Below, in pieces: positions 21,277 to 32,398 of a stretch of 64,000 bases of DNA. Positions within the stretch are counted from its first letter, which is position 1. Every line of letters starts with the position of its first letter. The stretch comes from Ophiura sarsii. Taxonomy: Eukaryota; Echinodermata; Ophiuroidea; Amphilepidida; Ophiuridae. The translations under genes were made by a program, and so were the position numbers. The stretch lies in contig CM069455.1 of assembly GCA_035610835.1 (NCBI GenBank), forward strand, positions 850,335 through 914,334. The letters run 5' to 3'. The notes beneath the pieces are model-generated. The model saw only the letters and a list, made by a program, of their open reading frames with translations. It ran no database searches and was not told the DNA's origin.

Positions 21277-21375
21277 ATGGCGTCATCACCGACAGACTGT
21301 CGACGACGACTTGCAGACTACCAAGCTCCACCCTGGGCGGTAGGACTCAGAGCTCTGCCAACGCATAGAGTACAG
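21277..21375 (+). CDS. D-cysteine desulfhydrase copy 2, exon 1
   Basis: 99 bp, 33 codons, start [15 protein letters not shown] and end ALPTHRVQ before gtaata. It is three codons longer than exon 1 of copies 3 and 4, which read MASSPLRRL. No targeting peptide is apparent. Confidence 0.8.
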
Positions 21376-24300
21376 GTAATACTTCAATTACTTCAATTAT
21401 ATGATTATGAGTAATTTATGGACATGATACAAAATGTTGAAAAATCCAGTCGCTTTATAAGCGACAAAATCGACGTTTTGTAATACCCGTTTAACAATGT
21501 AGAAGTAAAGGAAACTATTTATTGGCGTGGAATCTAAAGCGTATTCTTTCATTTAAATGAGCTTAAGATAATGTTTCCCTCAACCCATTTTGACGAACTA
21601 AAATTCTTGTGAAAGCTAATGAAATTATATTACAGATTATTATTGGTAGAGGGATCTTTTGTATATAAGGATTTAAAAAAAAAGTAATTAGAAATAATAT
21701 TGGCTATAACCCAATGTTAATTTCTTCTAGCTTGCCCAGGGTAACACTCCTATTGAAAAATGGAATCTTCCAGGAGTTCCAGAAGAATTTGATGTGTATA
21801 TCAAGAGAGATGACTTGACTGGTAGTGTTAATAGCGGAAACAAAGTAAGTGAAGTAGTGGCTGACCCAAAAAGTGTCGGTAACTTTAAATCCCCCATAAA
21901 ATAATTAGATATTGGAGGGGATGCTTCTGACGTATAAGATGTTTGTATGGCATGGAGAAAGGTTGTTAATAGCCGCTAACCTACAAACAGCATTGAACTC
22001 ATGGAAAGTGTCTTATGGCGATAATATTCGGGTGGCAAAAAACCGAAATATATTACCGTCATTGGGTCAACAATGGGGTTCATTTTGTAAATGATCTGGC
22101 AGTTAAATGCATATATTTGAGTGACGACTATTTAGGCACCTTGATCATGCGTAATTGCACTGTTTCAGATTACAAGTCAATAAGGCTGGTTCATTCCAGT
22201 TTTGCTGTAATGTTGGCATGCATATTCAAGCTTCCAAGTTTGGTCTTATACACATGTGTGTGCAAGGCGGCTGCCAAAATCATAATAGGGCCTGCCTGTT
22301 GAACAAACATGTGTAACTTACCTTCGACAGAAAGAACTGTACCGAGGCAATATGATTTATTACGGTATGAATTCGATTGATATTGTTCAAACCGTTTTCA
22401 CATACATCTAGCGCAAACGCCCAGCTTTCATAAGAATTTTAAATTTCGAAAATCGGACATTTCTGATGGAAAATTCAGACTTTCTGGTAAAGATGGTAGA
22501 TTTCAATTTTGGTCGAAATGATCAATTTAAAAATCTGTGAAATTACTAACCCTACCTGATATAATTATCCGTCCATAGGACATGGCTCATTTTTGGTCGC
22601 CATATCTCAACTTTTCACATCACTTGTATAACTTTTTATAATTTGCACACTTTGTGGGTGAAATTTGAAGATCAATTTTGATTTTTAATCCGCAAATAAA
22701 CCGGTATTGGTTCTGCTTGAGTGGTTTTAACTTTCCTTTCTTTGGCGGGAGTTTTGAATATTGCTTGTGTGGTGTGAGCTACATTGTTTGAAATGTTGGG
22801 TAAGTAGTATAGAGGATTGATTGAAATTGAAAATACTGTTTTCATCGATTTTCGATTAGCTCTTGCCACACAAGAACAAAAAGAGATATCTCAATGAAAT
22901 TAACATATATTATAGGAAACATGTTCACCTTTATATTGTACAGTTCTTTCTGATACACCCTGTAGGAGTTGTTCATGTATGCCCTAGCACATACCAGCTC
23001 ATCGATCAAGCAAGCGGATAAATATCAGTCAAATAAGAGATCATCCATGGATACAGTAAGCCAAATCCAAGTGTTTATGCTCATTTGGATTCGGGATTGG
23101 GCAGCAATTTGTGGGTGTTTTTTTTTGTGTGTTTTGTTTTGTAGTTCAAATCACTTTCATGTACATTGTATGTATTGTTGAGCATGGGACTCATTATTGT
23201 ATCCCAGGATTTGGGTCTCCAAAGTTATTGAAGCTTCATTTGAGAATGTCATGCCAAGATTAGACATATGAACATTTGATCCTTGTGAACTTGGATTTAC
23301 GGCACAATCAAGTTGTTGAAAATATTAATTTTGTGATGATTACCTAACCATAACATTTTGAGATTTATGTATGTTTGCAAGATTATCATGTTTATATTGT
23401 TGGGTATATTATTCAGAAATCATTTTCTTTAGACAAAGAATCAAGCCCGACTCATTTGAAGGTACAAATGTGATACTTTATTTCAGGAGTTATATCAGTT
23501 GGTATACACGGGTACATGTACATGACTAGTTCGTGGAACAAGGCTTTAAAGACAATTTGAGTGACCAAAGATTTTTGAAAACAAATTAATGTTATAAGGC
23601 AGACTCGGTTTGTGATAATTGATGTTTTGGTAATTTCTTTAAATTGAACTGCCTACTACCATAGTAATGATGAAACTTGGCCTATTTCGTATTGAACATG
23701 ATTAGTATTTAGATTAGAACGTATTAGCATGTATTTTGACAACGTTTGTGATTTGAGATTTAATCCTCGCAGATTTTATAATTGTTGTTTACATTAACAT
23801 CACGTTGTTGTAACACATTTAAAGGGCTTACAAATCCTTTTGGCATGGGATCAAAGTTTGTGGGAGGATATTATGGCCATTAGAGTTATCGTCGAATATG
23901 AGAGTCGACTGGGCCGGGATGTAATATCCAAATCTGTGTTTTGATTCTAGGGTTTTAATTTTCCCACGCAAGTTTGTTTTGTTTATGTTGCTAAGTATGA
24001 TGGGACGATTGGAAACATGGCGGCCTACATGAAAGAAGTGTTTGTTACGATAACGTTTTTACTTCTCTAATTATAGCAAATAGAAGACTTAATAATCAAC
24101 AAATAAGTAAGAACATTAATGATTTGTAAGTGAAGAAATAAGATTGCTTATTGAAGAAGTTAAATCAAGTCGTACTCGTCTCTGACTCCATGTTTTCATC
24201 CCGGTCAATCAATTTCCGTAAAATTGTAGTGTTTAACGTTTTTGAGGAATCTTTCTGAGCCAATTTAATATTATTTCAGGTGAGAAAGTTAGAATTCCTG

Positions 24301-24435
24301 ATGGCAGACGCCATACAGCAAGGTTGCACATCAGTAATTGTTTGTGGTGGTGTTCAATCTAATTGTTGCCGAGCAACAGCAATATGCGCACGCACTCTAG
24401 GAATGCAGGTACACCTGTTGCTGAGAACTGATAAG
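21277..24435 (+). CDS. D-cysteine desulfhydrase, copy 2 (exons 1-3, then assembly gap)
   Basis: Coding exons 21277-21375, 21731-21844 and 24280-24435, all GT-AG, all ending on codon boundaries. The start is [20 protein letters not shown]; the ATG has A at -3 and G at +4 and is conserved in copies 3 and 4. Exon 2 ends [13 protein letters not shown] and exon 3 opens VRKLEFL. The Lys of GNK (residue 71) is the expected PLP Schiff-base lysine. Exon 3 has [13 protein letters not shown], equivalent to the substrate-carboxylate-binding QSN loop. The frame is intact for 123 codons. The sequence then enters a partial repeat and a 100-N gap. Exons 4-9 are not seen and may lie in the gap, because sequence after it resembles the flank downstream of copy 1. 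Confidence 0.83.
21731..21844 (+). CDS. D-cysteine desulfhydrase copy 2, exon 2
   Basis: 114 bp, 38 codons, [20 protein letters not shown] to [19 protein letters not shown] and GNK are core family motifs; the final Lys is the likely PLP-binding residue. It differs from copies 3 and 4 at G/C (QGN versus QCN) and N/T (SVNSG versus SVTSG). Confidence 0.87.
21890..22095 (+). pseudogene. L1/Tx1-type LINE remnant in intron 2 (copy 2)
   Basis: Short remnant reading, across frame breaks, [16 protein letters not shown] and [17 protein letters not shown]. The same fossil lies at the same place after exon 2 in copies 3 and 4, so it inserted before the paralogs split. The pattern W-Y-N-x-N-I-x-V...Y-x-H-W-x-x-N-G is typical of the C-terminal part of L1/Tx1-like ORF2. 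Confidence 0.6.
24280..24435 (+). CDS. D-cysteine desulfhydrase copy 2, exon 3
   Basis: 156 bp, 52 codons, [20 protein letters not shown] through [20 protein letters not shown] to LLLRTDK|gtgaga. The residue before VQSN is Gly here, Pro in copy 3 and Phe in copy 4. The last ~55 bp and the donor are the seed of the tandem repeats that follow. Confidence 0.87.
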
Positions 24436-24607
24436 GTGAGAAGGTCAAAAGGTCAAGAGAAAGGGTCAAAGGTTACCCTCCAATGAACAATGCGCACTTG
24501 CTTTTGAAATGTAGATACATCTTTTACTGAGAACTGATACGGTTAGAAGGTCAAAAGGTCAAGGGAAAGGGTCAAAGAAGACTGAGTGGAGGCCTTATCC
24601 GCCCAAT
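24436..24607 (+). repeat. Exon-3-derived tandem repeat, copy 2 (cut by gap)
   Basis: After the exon 3 donor the sequence runs 'gaaggtcaaaaggtcaagag...ccctccaatgaac' and then repeats the exon end ('aatgcgcacttgc...gagaactgatacgg') once before the gap. It is the same family as 45281-46375 and 60389-60830, here with one or two units visible. Confidence 0.75.
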
Positions 24608-24707
24608 NNNNNNNNNNNNNNNNNNNNNNNNNNNNNNNNNNNNNNNNNNNNNNNNNNNNNNNNNNNNNNNNNNNNNNNNNNNNNNNNNNNNNNNNNNNNN
24701 NNNNNNN
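24608..24707. other. Assembly gap (100 N)
   Basis: Exactly 100 N, the usual placeholder for a gap of unknown length. It begins within the tandem repeat after exon 3 of copy 2 and ends in sequence resembling the flank downstream of copy 1. Confidence 0.98.
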
Positions 24708-25350
24708 CCTGCCAAGCCAACCGTCCCTATCAGAGAGGTCTTTTTTAACTTTAACCGTAACTCCCGGGCGTGTTTTTGTGTATTAAAGTATCAGGGGAGA
24801 AAAACAGGGTCAAATTTGAGGGAAAATCATTCTCCGCACGCGCCGCGGATCGAACCCGGCCGTGTGCGTGCGTGCAAGTCTGATGCTCTGGCGACTGAGC
24901 TACACGGGGGAGGCTCCAAAACTTAAGTTTTTTTTAACAAATCCATATTTTACTCACATTTAGACGGTTTCCGACTTCCCGATCAAACACGTCTTGATCC
25001 AATTGTTTTTCTCGCGAGACTTGTTACCATTTCGGTCCCGTGATGCTTTGATGATATCAGTGGATGTAGAGATTATTTAACAATATTGTGTGAACGGCTA
25101 TTACAACGGTATTCAATTATTTTCTTTACATTTTTAATAAGTAACTTAGTACACTATATTACGGGTGCATCATCAAACGCTACTGTTTAAATAAATACAA
25201 ATTGTAATTATTGTCATTTTATAGCTGGTTGTTTTTATTGGTGTGTTTTGTATTTCTTTTTATTTGATATTTCAATTTTTAATCTACAGTATCGATGTTT
25301 TTGGCGGAAGTTATCCGGATAACATTTTACCGTAGTCATATAATGCATTA
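24708..25350. repeat. Second copy of the 10890-11360 sequence, with SINE insertion
   Basis: Matches the copy 1 3' flank from 'cctgcca-agccaacc' through 'cagagaggtc', then from 'atattttactcacattta' to 'ttatccggataacattttacc'. About 215 bp carrying a tRNA-like sequence interrupts it between 24740 and 24950. Its position right after the gap suggests it marks the end of copy 2. Confidence 0.65.
24839..24913 (-). repeat. tRNA-derived SINE head
   Basis: On the minus strand 'gtgTAGCTCAGTCGCCAGAGC' gives an RNA polymerase III A box and 'GGGTTCGATCCGC' a B box, about 45 bp apart. The pairing and length are tRNA-like, but the sequence continues into non-tRNA DNA and lies as an insertion in a duplicated flank. 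A SINE is therefore preferred over a working tRNA gene. Confidence 0.6.
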
Positions 25351-25700
25351 AAGGTATATATTATGTGATCTTTTCCATGGGACACCCTCAATCCTCGAGA
25401 GAAAAATTGAAGCAGATGTTCTTGTAGATTAATTTTCTGATCATAAATCACAAATATATTCCAAGTTACAGAGCGATACTATTCTAATAACCTCAAAATC
25501 ATGGTTTAAAGAGTGAATTTGGAATAAAATTTGAAAAATAAATTGTACCGCTCAGTACAATCTATTTCCAAACCATGATTTTGAAGTAATTAGGAATCGC
25601 ATCGATCTGTAACTTAGAAGATTTTTATGATTTATGATCAAAAATGCAAATCTGCAAGAAAATCTGCTTTCATAGTAAAAATCAATGATAGAGGGCGCTA
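25346..25700. mobile_element. Inverted-repeat element ('gggacaccctc' family)
   Basis: Left arm 'taaaggtatatattatgtga', 'ccatgggacaccctcaatcc' and 'acctcaaaatcatgg' is mirrored by 'ccatgattttgaagtaatta', 'atttatgatcaaaaatgcaa' and 'gatagagggcgc' on the right. Same family as 31204-31760. Non-coding. Confidence 0.6.
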
Positions 25701-25949
25701 CTTGTTCGAGTGGTTTGTGTTGGCGTGTAATAGTCACGGTGAGATCGCGCGCGACTAACATTGGATTGACATACAATACAGGTAGGCCCGCTGTACTGGT
25801 ATCAAATGAATAATGGTAGAGGCCGTTGTTTTGTGGTGGAGAGAAAATAAGGACTTGATTTCAAGTCTAGATGGATTTGCGACGGATCCAAATGGATTCT
25901 CTAATCCATCTGGTATTTCTAGTGTGTCTCTCGCGACAGCAACCGAAGA

Positions 25950-26165
25950 GACAGAACAGTAAAAATGCAAAAAGTGAGAGAAAAACTCTACCAAACGTCT
26001 CTCTACCGTATATTGCAGGAGTCACAGAAAAGATCCAACGAATCTTCAGAACTCACAACATAGGTTCGGCGGTCAAACCCCGCACGAATCTCCGCAATAT
26101 GCTAGTGCATGTGAAAGACAAACAGGACAATGACGATAAAGCAGGCATGGTCTACGAGTTCTCCC
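25950..26165 (+). pseudogene. Penelope-like retroelement fragment
   Basis: One open frame encodes LPYIAGVTEKIQRIFRTHNI followed by a K-P-x-x-x-L-R-N-M-L-V-H-x-K-D-K stretch and GMVYEF. This is the recognisable linker between reverse transcriptase and the GIY-YIG endonuclease of Penelope-like elements. Upstream and downstream parts are missing or unrecognisable, so it is a dead fragment. Confidence 0.65.
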
Positions 26166-26354
26166 CGGGGGGTTACTTTCGCCAAAATCGTACGTATCAA
26201 TATACCAATTTGCACAATTGGGCGCTTTTTCAAAAATGCCTCAAAATACACCCATTTATGCCAATTAGGCGCTTTGGTCTGTGATGAAAAACCACCCATC
26301 ACTATTACCAATTTTTGCGAAAAGCACCCCAAAAGGCAGGCACATGTACGTATA

Positions 26355-26400
26355 CCATCAGTGGGCGTAGCTGGATTTTTTTCAGGGGGGGGGGGGGCAA
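26355..26400. repeat. hAT-type terminus-like sequence with poly-G
   Basis: 'cagtgggcgtagctggat' followed by a run of ~12 G resembles the complement seen at 32022-32045 ('ctgagctacgccactgc') and 'cagtggcgtatccagtggg' near 41443 and 53963. CAGTGGCG-type ends are typical of hAT elements. No partner end was located. Confidence 0.35.
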
Positions 26401-26811
26401 GATTTCTGAAATTTTCGTAAAAGGTTGCCCCAAATGTTTTCCAAGTCACCAACTCGTGATATTCTAAATGTATTTTTATTATATGTATTGCTATATCAAT
26501 GTTAATAAGCCAGTTATGAATGTATGAATAAATGAATGAATGATCCGAGTCTGAATGGTAGGGGTGCGTGTGTTGGATGTGTGTGTGTGGATGTTTTTGA
26601 GTGTTGGTTGTTTAGTGGTATTCGGTGAGTGCGAAGATTGGGGTTCATGTAAATAATTTTAGTAGATTATATTGTTTCCTTTAAGCCTAACCCAACTGAA
26701 TCTCACTAAATCTCACAGCCAGAATCCTCCAAGCACGTGCTGCTGCCTCGATGACGTCACCTACCGCAGGCATATGTGGGCGGGAAGTTTTAGCCCGCAT
26801 ATGCACTTGGA

Positions 26812-26885
26812 GTTTAGCTCAGTTGGTAGAGGACAGACTGGGGTGCGGATGGTCCCGCGATCGAATCTCGGGGGGTGCTGGGTGA
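26812..26885 (+). repeat. tRNA-derived SINE head
   Basis: TAGCTCAGTTGG is a perfect A box, followed ~35 bp later by 'cgatcgaatctcg', a near B box. It is followed by unrelated sequence and a long poly-C tract at ~26914-26935. Too irregular for a functional tRNA. Confidence 0.55.
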
Positions 26886-27120
26886 TTTTTCGGGTCAAAA
26901 AAATAGTACTTCCCCCCCCCCCCCCCCCCCCTCCCCCGATACGCACAAAAACATAGCCATACCGGTTAGGGTTAATAAATGTCAATTTTTCATAATTTTT
27001 CATGTTGATTAATGATTATATTTTTATGTGTAAAATTGTAAAATTGATGTAATTCAGCTACTTTGTATTTGCTGCAAAGAACAGTTTTTTATAAACCTTT
27101 ATATGATGAAATGAATAAAT

Positions 27121-28280
27121 ATTAACGTATGGTTGCTAGTATGTCTTAGTGACGTATATAGTGACGTATCTCATAATGTTGTCAGTGTGTTTCCTCAATC
27201 GTATTATATACATCTACATATTGACGTGTGGTCGGTGGTATGTCATAGTTACGTATCTCCTAATGTTGTCAGTGTGTGTCCCCAATCGTATTACATCTAC
27301 ATATAACATATGTTTGCAAGTATGTATCATAGCGACGTATATAATGACGTATCTCCTAATGTTGTCAGTGTATGTCCCAACATATTATATCTACATATTG
27401 GCGCATGGTCGGTGGTATATCATAGTGTCGTATCTCCCAATGTTGTGTCCCCAATCGTATTACATCTACATATTGACGTATGATCGGTGGTATGTCATAG
27501 TGACGTATCTCCCAATGTTGTCAGTGTGTGTCCCCAGTCGTATCGCATCTACATATTGACGTATGGTTTCTGGTATGTCACAGTGACATATATAGTGACG
27601 TATCTTCTAATGTTGTCAGTGTGTTTCCCCAATCGTATTACATCTACCTATTAACGCATGGTCAGTGGTATATCTTAGTGTCGTATCTTCTAATGTTGTC
27701 AGTGTGTTTTCTCAATCGTATTACATCTACAAATTGACGTATGGTCGGTGGTAAGTCATAGTGACGTATCTACTAATGTTGTCAGCGTGTGTCCCCCAAT
27801 CGTGTTACATCTACATATTAACGTATGATTGCTAGTATGTCATAGTGACGTATGTACATAGTGACGTATCTCCTAATGTTGTCAGTGTGTTTCCTCAATC
27901 GTATTACATCTACATATTGACGTATGGTCGGTGGTATGGCATAGTGACGTATCTCCTAATGATGTCAGTGTGTGTCCCTTATCGTATTACATCTACATGT
28001 TGACATATGGTTGGTGGTATGTCATAATGACGTATCTCCTAATGTTGTCAGTGTGTGTCACCATCGTATTACATCTACATAGTGACGTATGGTCGGTGGT
28101 ATGTCATAGTTTCGTATCTCCTAATGCTCTCAGTGTGTGTCCCCAATCGTATTCCATCTACACATTGACGTATGATCGGTGGTGTGTCATAGTGACGTAT
28201 CTCCTAATGTTGTCAGCTTGTGTCCCCAATCGTATCAACATCTACATATTGACGTATGGTTGGTGGTATGTCATAATCAG
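27121..28280. repeat. 83-bp satellite, cluster 2
   Basis: About 13 monomers of the same ~83-bp unit as cluster 1, including several with a doubled 'gtgacgtatata' segment. It begins right after an AT-rich end 'gaatgaataaatattaa' and ends against an L2-like LINE fragment. Open frames here are not genes. Confidence 0.92.
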
Positions 28281-29010
28281 ATATTAGAGAAGCAGATATT
28301 CCAGACTGTGAACAAGCTTCTTCACCACAGAAAAGACTCTCTCTGCAACAGCATCTTCTGATGAGTCGCTTGCCAACAGATTCTCTGAATATTTCATACA
28401 AAAAATCCAAACTATTCGTGACTCATTTTCTTCGATTGACATCTCTGCTTCTACGATTGAACCAACCATTAACCGTCTTGATAACTTTACTTTAACTAAA
28501 GACGAAGAAGTAAAGAAAATTATCATGAACTCACCAAGCAAATCTTGCTCCTTGGACCCCTGTACCAACATGGCTAGTAAAAGAAGTATTGATACCTTCA
28601 TTCCTATTCTCACCCAGTTGGTTAACACGTCGTTGCAGTCTGGTTCTGTTCCTGCTAGTTTAAAGGAGACCCATGTTGGACCTCTCCTGAAAAAGGCGGG
28701 TCTGGTAAAGAAGAATTGAAAAACTACCGACCTGCGTCAAATTTACCTTGGATATCCAAACTCAATGAAAGAGTCGTCTCCGCAAGAATAACTGACTTTC
28801 AAGATATATACCAACTTTATGAATGTTATCAATCGGCTTACAAAAACGCCACAGTATTGAAACTGCATTGTTACGTTTCCAGAGTAATATTTTATGTGCT
28901 TTAGACAATGGTGATATTTGTGTTATTTATTCTGTTAGATTTATCGGCAGCATTTGATACTGTTGATCCACAAATTCTTTTGAAAAGGCTGCATGATTAT
29001 ATTTAGAGTA
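28281..29010 (+). pseudogene. CR1/L2-like LINE fragment (reverse transcriptase, N-terminal half)
   Basis: Readable in pieces: MNSPSKSCSLDP, TQLVNTSLQSGSVPASLKET, GPLLKKAGL, then after a stop and frameshift KNYRPASNLPWISKLNERVV, and DLSAAFDTVDPQILLKRL near 28940 in a third frame. These are RT motifs before the catalytic FxxDLxAAFD. Stops and shifts make it dead. It abuts the satellite on its 5' side. Confidence 0.8.
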
Positions 29011-31200
29011 CAGGCCGTACCGTCGATATACACTCAGAAAATGACACGGTCGACGCACCCCTCACAAGTACAAAACTCTTTCACAATTCAATAGAAGATA
29101 GTATACCTGAACTATCCACAGTAGTCGGCAAAATTAAAAGATGCCCATAAAGTGAAAATATCCGTTAAATGTTTCATCGCGATGCAGCCGAAAGGTGCAG
29201 AATTTGGCAGTCTGGGCGTCATGTAATATACCCCGCCAGTTGGACTGGCTACTAACTGCCTAAATCTAGAGCAACATGATACCTCGTTTGAGTCCTAAAA
29301 TGACGTATTTGAAGTTCAGCTACGTTTGTTTTGGCCCGATTATTATTCATGAAAGGAAATAATTCATTTTGGGTGTAGTATTATTATGTTTTTTTGCCAA
29401 ATGTGACTGCGAATTTCTCACGGATTCTGTTTACTAGTGTAGCTACGAAATGAAACACCGGTCTGAGACAGTCCACGTCGCCGATTTACTTTAGCGGGGA
29501 TAGGGCATTCTAAATTCAAGCCAGTATTTCTTGATAATAGTGGCAGGTTGAGATATTTTACCCGGGGGGGGGGGGGGGGGGGGTACTCGGATTTGGTTGG
29601 TAGGGGTGTGCCCGCTGGAGATTCAAAACCCTACCCATTTCTAAGGGTGATTTTGGAAATAAAACCCATTTCTTAGGATTTTGCTTCATATTAGAATAGA
29701 CCCCAACCTTTCGCAAATTATCGGGAAAAATAGACCAAATGTTCACGAAAATAGCCAACATTTTTGCGAAAATAGACCCATTGTAAAAGTGGCTCCATTA
29801 TTAGGGATTTGCCAGCACAAATCATACCCCATTGTTTAGAAGTATTGATGAAAATATCTGACCATCCGCGATGTCGACTCGTGCTTTCATTCCATAGCTC
29901 TCCTACAGAGAGCTAGGATTCAGAGCTATGGATCTGTAGTGTACAAAACGGAAGCCTAAAGGTTAATATTTAGAATACCCTACCATTCTTATTCTTCACT
30001 GTTTAAATTAATATACCCCATTGAAACAGGAACTCCTAATGGGGACGGGGTATTGGGATGTTCAATAGCTGCAGTCGTGATCGTGTAATATAAAATTCAT
30101 TTTTATTTAACTATTTATTTTTTGGGTGGGGTGCACAATGTATATTGGAGAGAGTAGGCATATCCTGATGCGTGACGGGAGCGGTGAGATGACTCAATAT
30201 TGATCCACTTTTACATGTTGTCAGTGGATAATCTCCTTTATACCTATACCAAGGAATCCTAGTTAATAATTTGTCCACAATATGACCCCTTTATATTTTA
30301 AACAAATAATGCCCTTTGTAAATGAAGGCTTGAAAATATTGTTGACAGATTATTTGCAAAGATTCAAATGTTAAGGAATAAAGGGGCAAATCTGATCATC
30401 CCGTCACTTCCAAATTTCGATTCCCCCACTTCAACGAACGGTACTACCATTCTTTTTATCACTGTACAATTTCAACCTGGAACTATTACTGTTCCAGAGG
30501 TTATCCACACCAATTATTCATGGTTTATTCAGGTATCCCGTAGTATCGTGTTAAACAGTCAAATAAATAATGACAACTGAGACAGACATACAATTTTGTA
30601 CATACATTATATTTAAAAAAATTCCTTTTGATATTCTGAGTTTAATAATGCTCATCTACCAACAGGGATATTCCATGTTATTTTAGGAGGCCTGCATATA
30701 ACAAGGATTCGGCAGAATCCATAAACATAAGAATCAAAAGTTATCCAAATTTCGATTGATATTGCGTGATTTTTTTATATTGCACTTTCCTTGTTTTTGT
30801 TTTTTACTTTGAATTTTTATTTCAATTGAACACTTATTTGTTTACTATCCCTTGAATAATAGATATTTTCAAATTCAGTGGCTAAAAATATGACCGAGCG
30901 GGTTTCATGTGTCATTCCCACGGTTTGATCTCGGTTTTTGCTTGAAATCACACTAATCACAGATTTTTCACAACCGCCCCTTGTTTTTGCCTTAAAAAAA
31001 ATCACAGATTTTGCCGAAACTTATTTATAATGGATAGGAATAGCGCTTTTAATAACAAAACTGCCTTAATTAGCTTAATTTGATGTTAAATAATACATTT
31101 TGGGACTAATTTGGCACGTGGGAGGACAAGGATCGTAACTGAAGGTACCTCCCCCGCCCCCCTGGTGCTGCCACTGCTTTCCTGAGGTGAGGGTTCAAAT
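29011..31200. other. Intergenic, no gene; repeat with poly-G start at 29562
   Basis: A run of about 20 G begins at ~29562 and leads into 'gtactcggatttggttgg...aaaccctacccat' and later 'gaactcctaatggggacggg' near 30055. This is probably an old dispersed element of ~500 bp. The remainder is AT-rich without recognised content. Confidence 0.45.
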
Positions 31201-31203
31201 GAT

Positions 31204-31760
31204 TTAAAGGTATATGTGATATTTTCCAGGGACGCCCTCAATCCTCGAAAAAAAATTGGAAGCAGATTTTATTGCAGATTTATATTTCTGATCATAATTC
31301 TAAGTTACAGAGCGAAACGATTCCTAATTACCTCAAAATCATGGTTTTAGAGTGGATTTAGAGTAAAAATAAGTCATCGGCAGTCGGTGCAGACTCCGAC
31401 AGTTTATTTTCACTCTAATACCATGATTTTGAAGTTATTAAGAATCGTACCGCCCTGTAACTTGTACGATTGTAATCATGGCCTGAAAAAATGTTTTTTC
31501 CCCGGGAAGCGATTCCAAATTGCCCTCCAAAATGGAATTCACATCTTAATTAATGAAAGAGTAACATTTCCCTCCAAATGCAAAAATGTCCCTCCAAATG
31601 CTCAAATTTCCCTGCAAGGAGCTTTCCGTATTGCCTACTTTTTCAGCCTGTGATTGTAATGTATGTACGATTTATGATCAGAAATGTAAATATGCTTTCA
31701 TCTTTTTCTCTCGAGGACTGAGGGCGTTCCCTGGAAAAGATCACATAATATGCCTTTAAA
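31204..31760. mobile_element. Inverted-repeat element with a nested insertion
   Basis: Left end 'tttaaaggtatatgtgat', 'ccagggacgccctcaatcc' and right end 'gactgagggcgttccctgg', 'cataatatgcctttaaa' are complementary. Central arms 'cctcaaaatcatggtttta' and 'taataccatgattttgaagt' also pair. A ~180-bp segment (~31477-31655, ends 'ggcctgaaaaa' and 'tttttcagcc') interrupts the right arm between two 'gattgtaat' copies and looks like a nested element. Same family as 25346-25700. Confidence 0.65.
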
Positions 31761-32398
31761 GGGGTGAGGTCAAAAATTTCGCACGGTCAAAAAAAATCGC
31801 ACAGTACATGTACTATATGTACAATTTTGCCTTATATTTGACTATTTGAGCTGAATATGCCCACACAAAACAAGTACCCCGCACGCAATCTCGTTTTTTT
31901 CCCCCTATTTTCTTTCCCTTATTATTTTTTTTTAGAGGGGCTGGGGCGGGGGCACAAATGGGTTTTGGGGACGGGGGCACAAATGGGTTTTTTCCCGTCA
32001 GGGGATTTGCCCCCCCCCCCCCCCCCCCTGAGCTACGCCACTGCTCATAACAATTTAAATTAAAACTTGTTGCGGTATAATGTAGTGAACAGGTTTTTTC
32101 TTAGTGCGGGACGTAAAACAAGATTATAGCCCCAATGTAAGCTTACCTTTCATGCAAAACAACCTTGGAGAACAATGCGCCATTTTAGGTCCGGAACTGT
32201 TCATTCTTCTGTTTGTTTATATTTGGTAGTTAGCCTGTATCAAAATAAAAATCAGGGCCAGTTCGGTTAGCGTACGACGCAAGTTTAAGTCATAAATAGG
32301 TTTATAAAATAACATTTCTAAACTAAAACTTTTAAAAGCTCTCCGATGGTTTTATGGTATAATGATCAGATGCATCATTTTTTCACACCAATTAGTAA

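Noticed and set aside
24839..24913. Functional tRNA gene on the minus strand
   Set aside because: Good A and B boxes, but no clean acceptor stem was seen, and it lies in an insertion within a duplicated flank.
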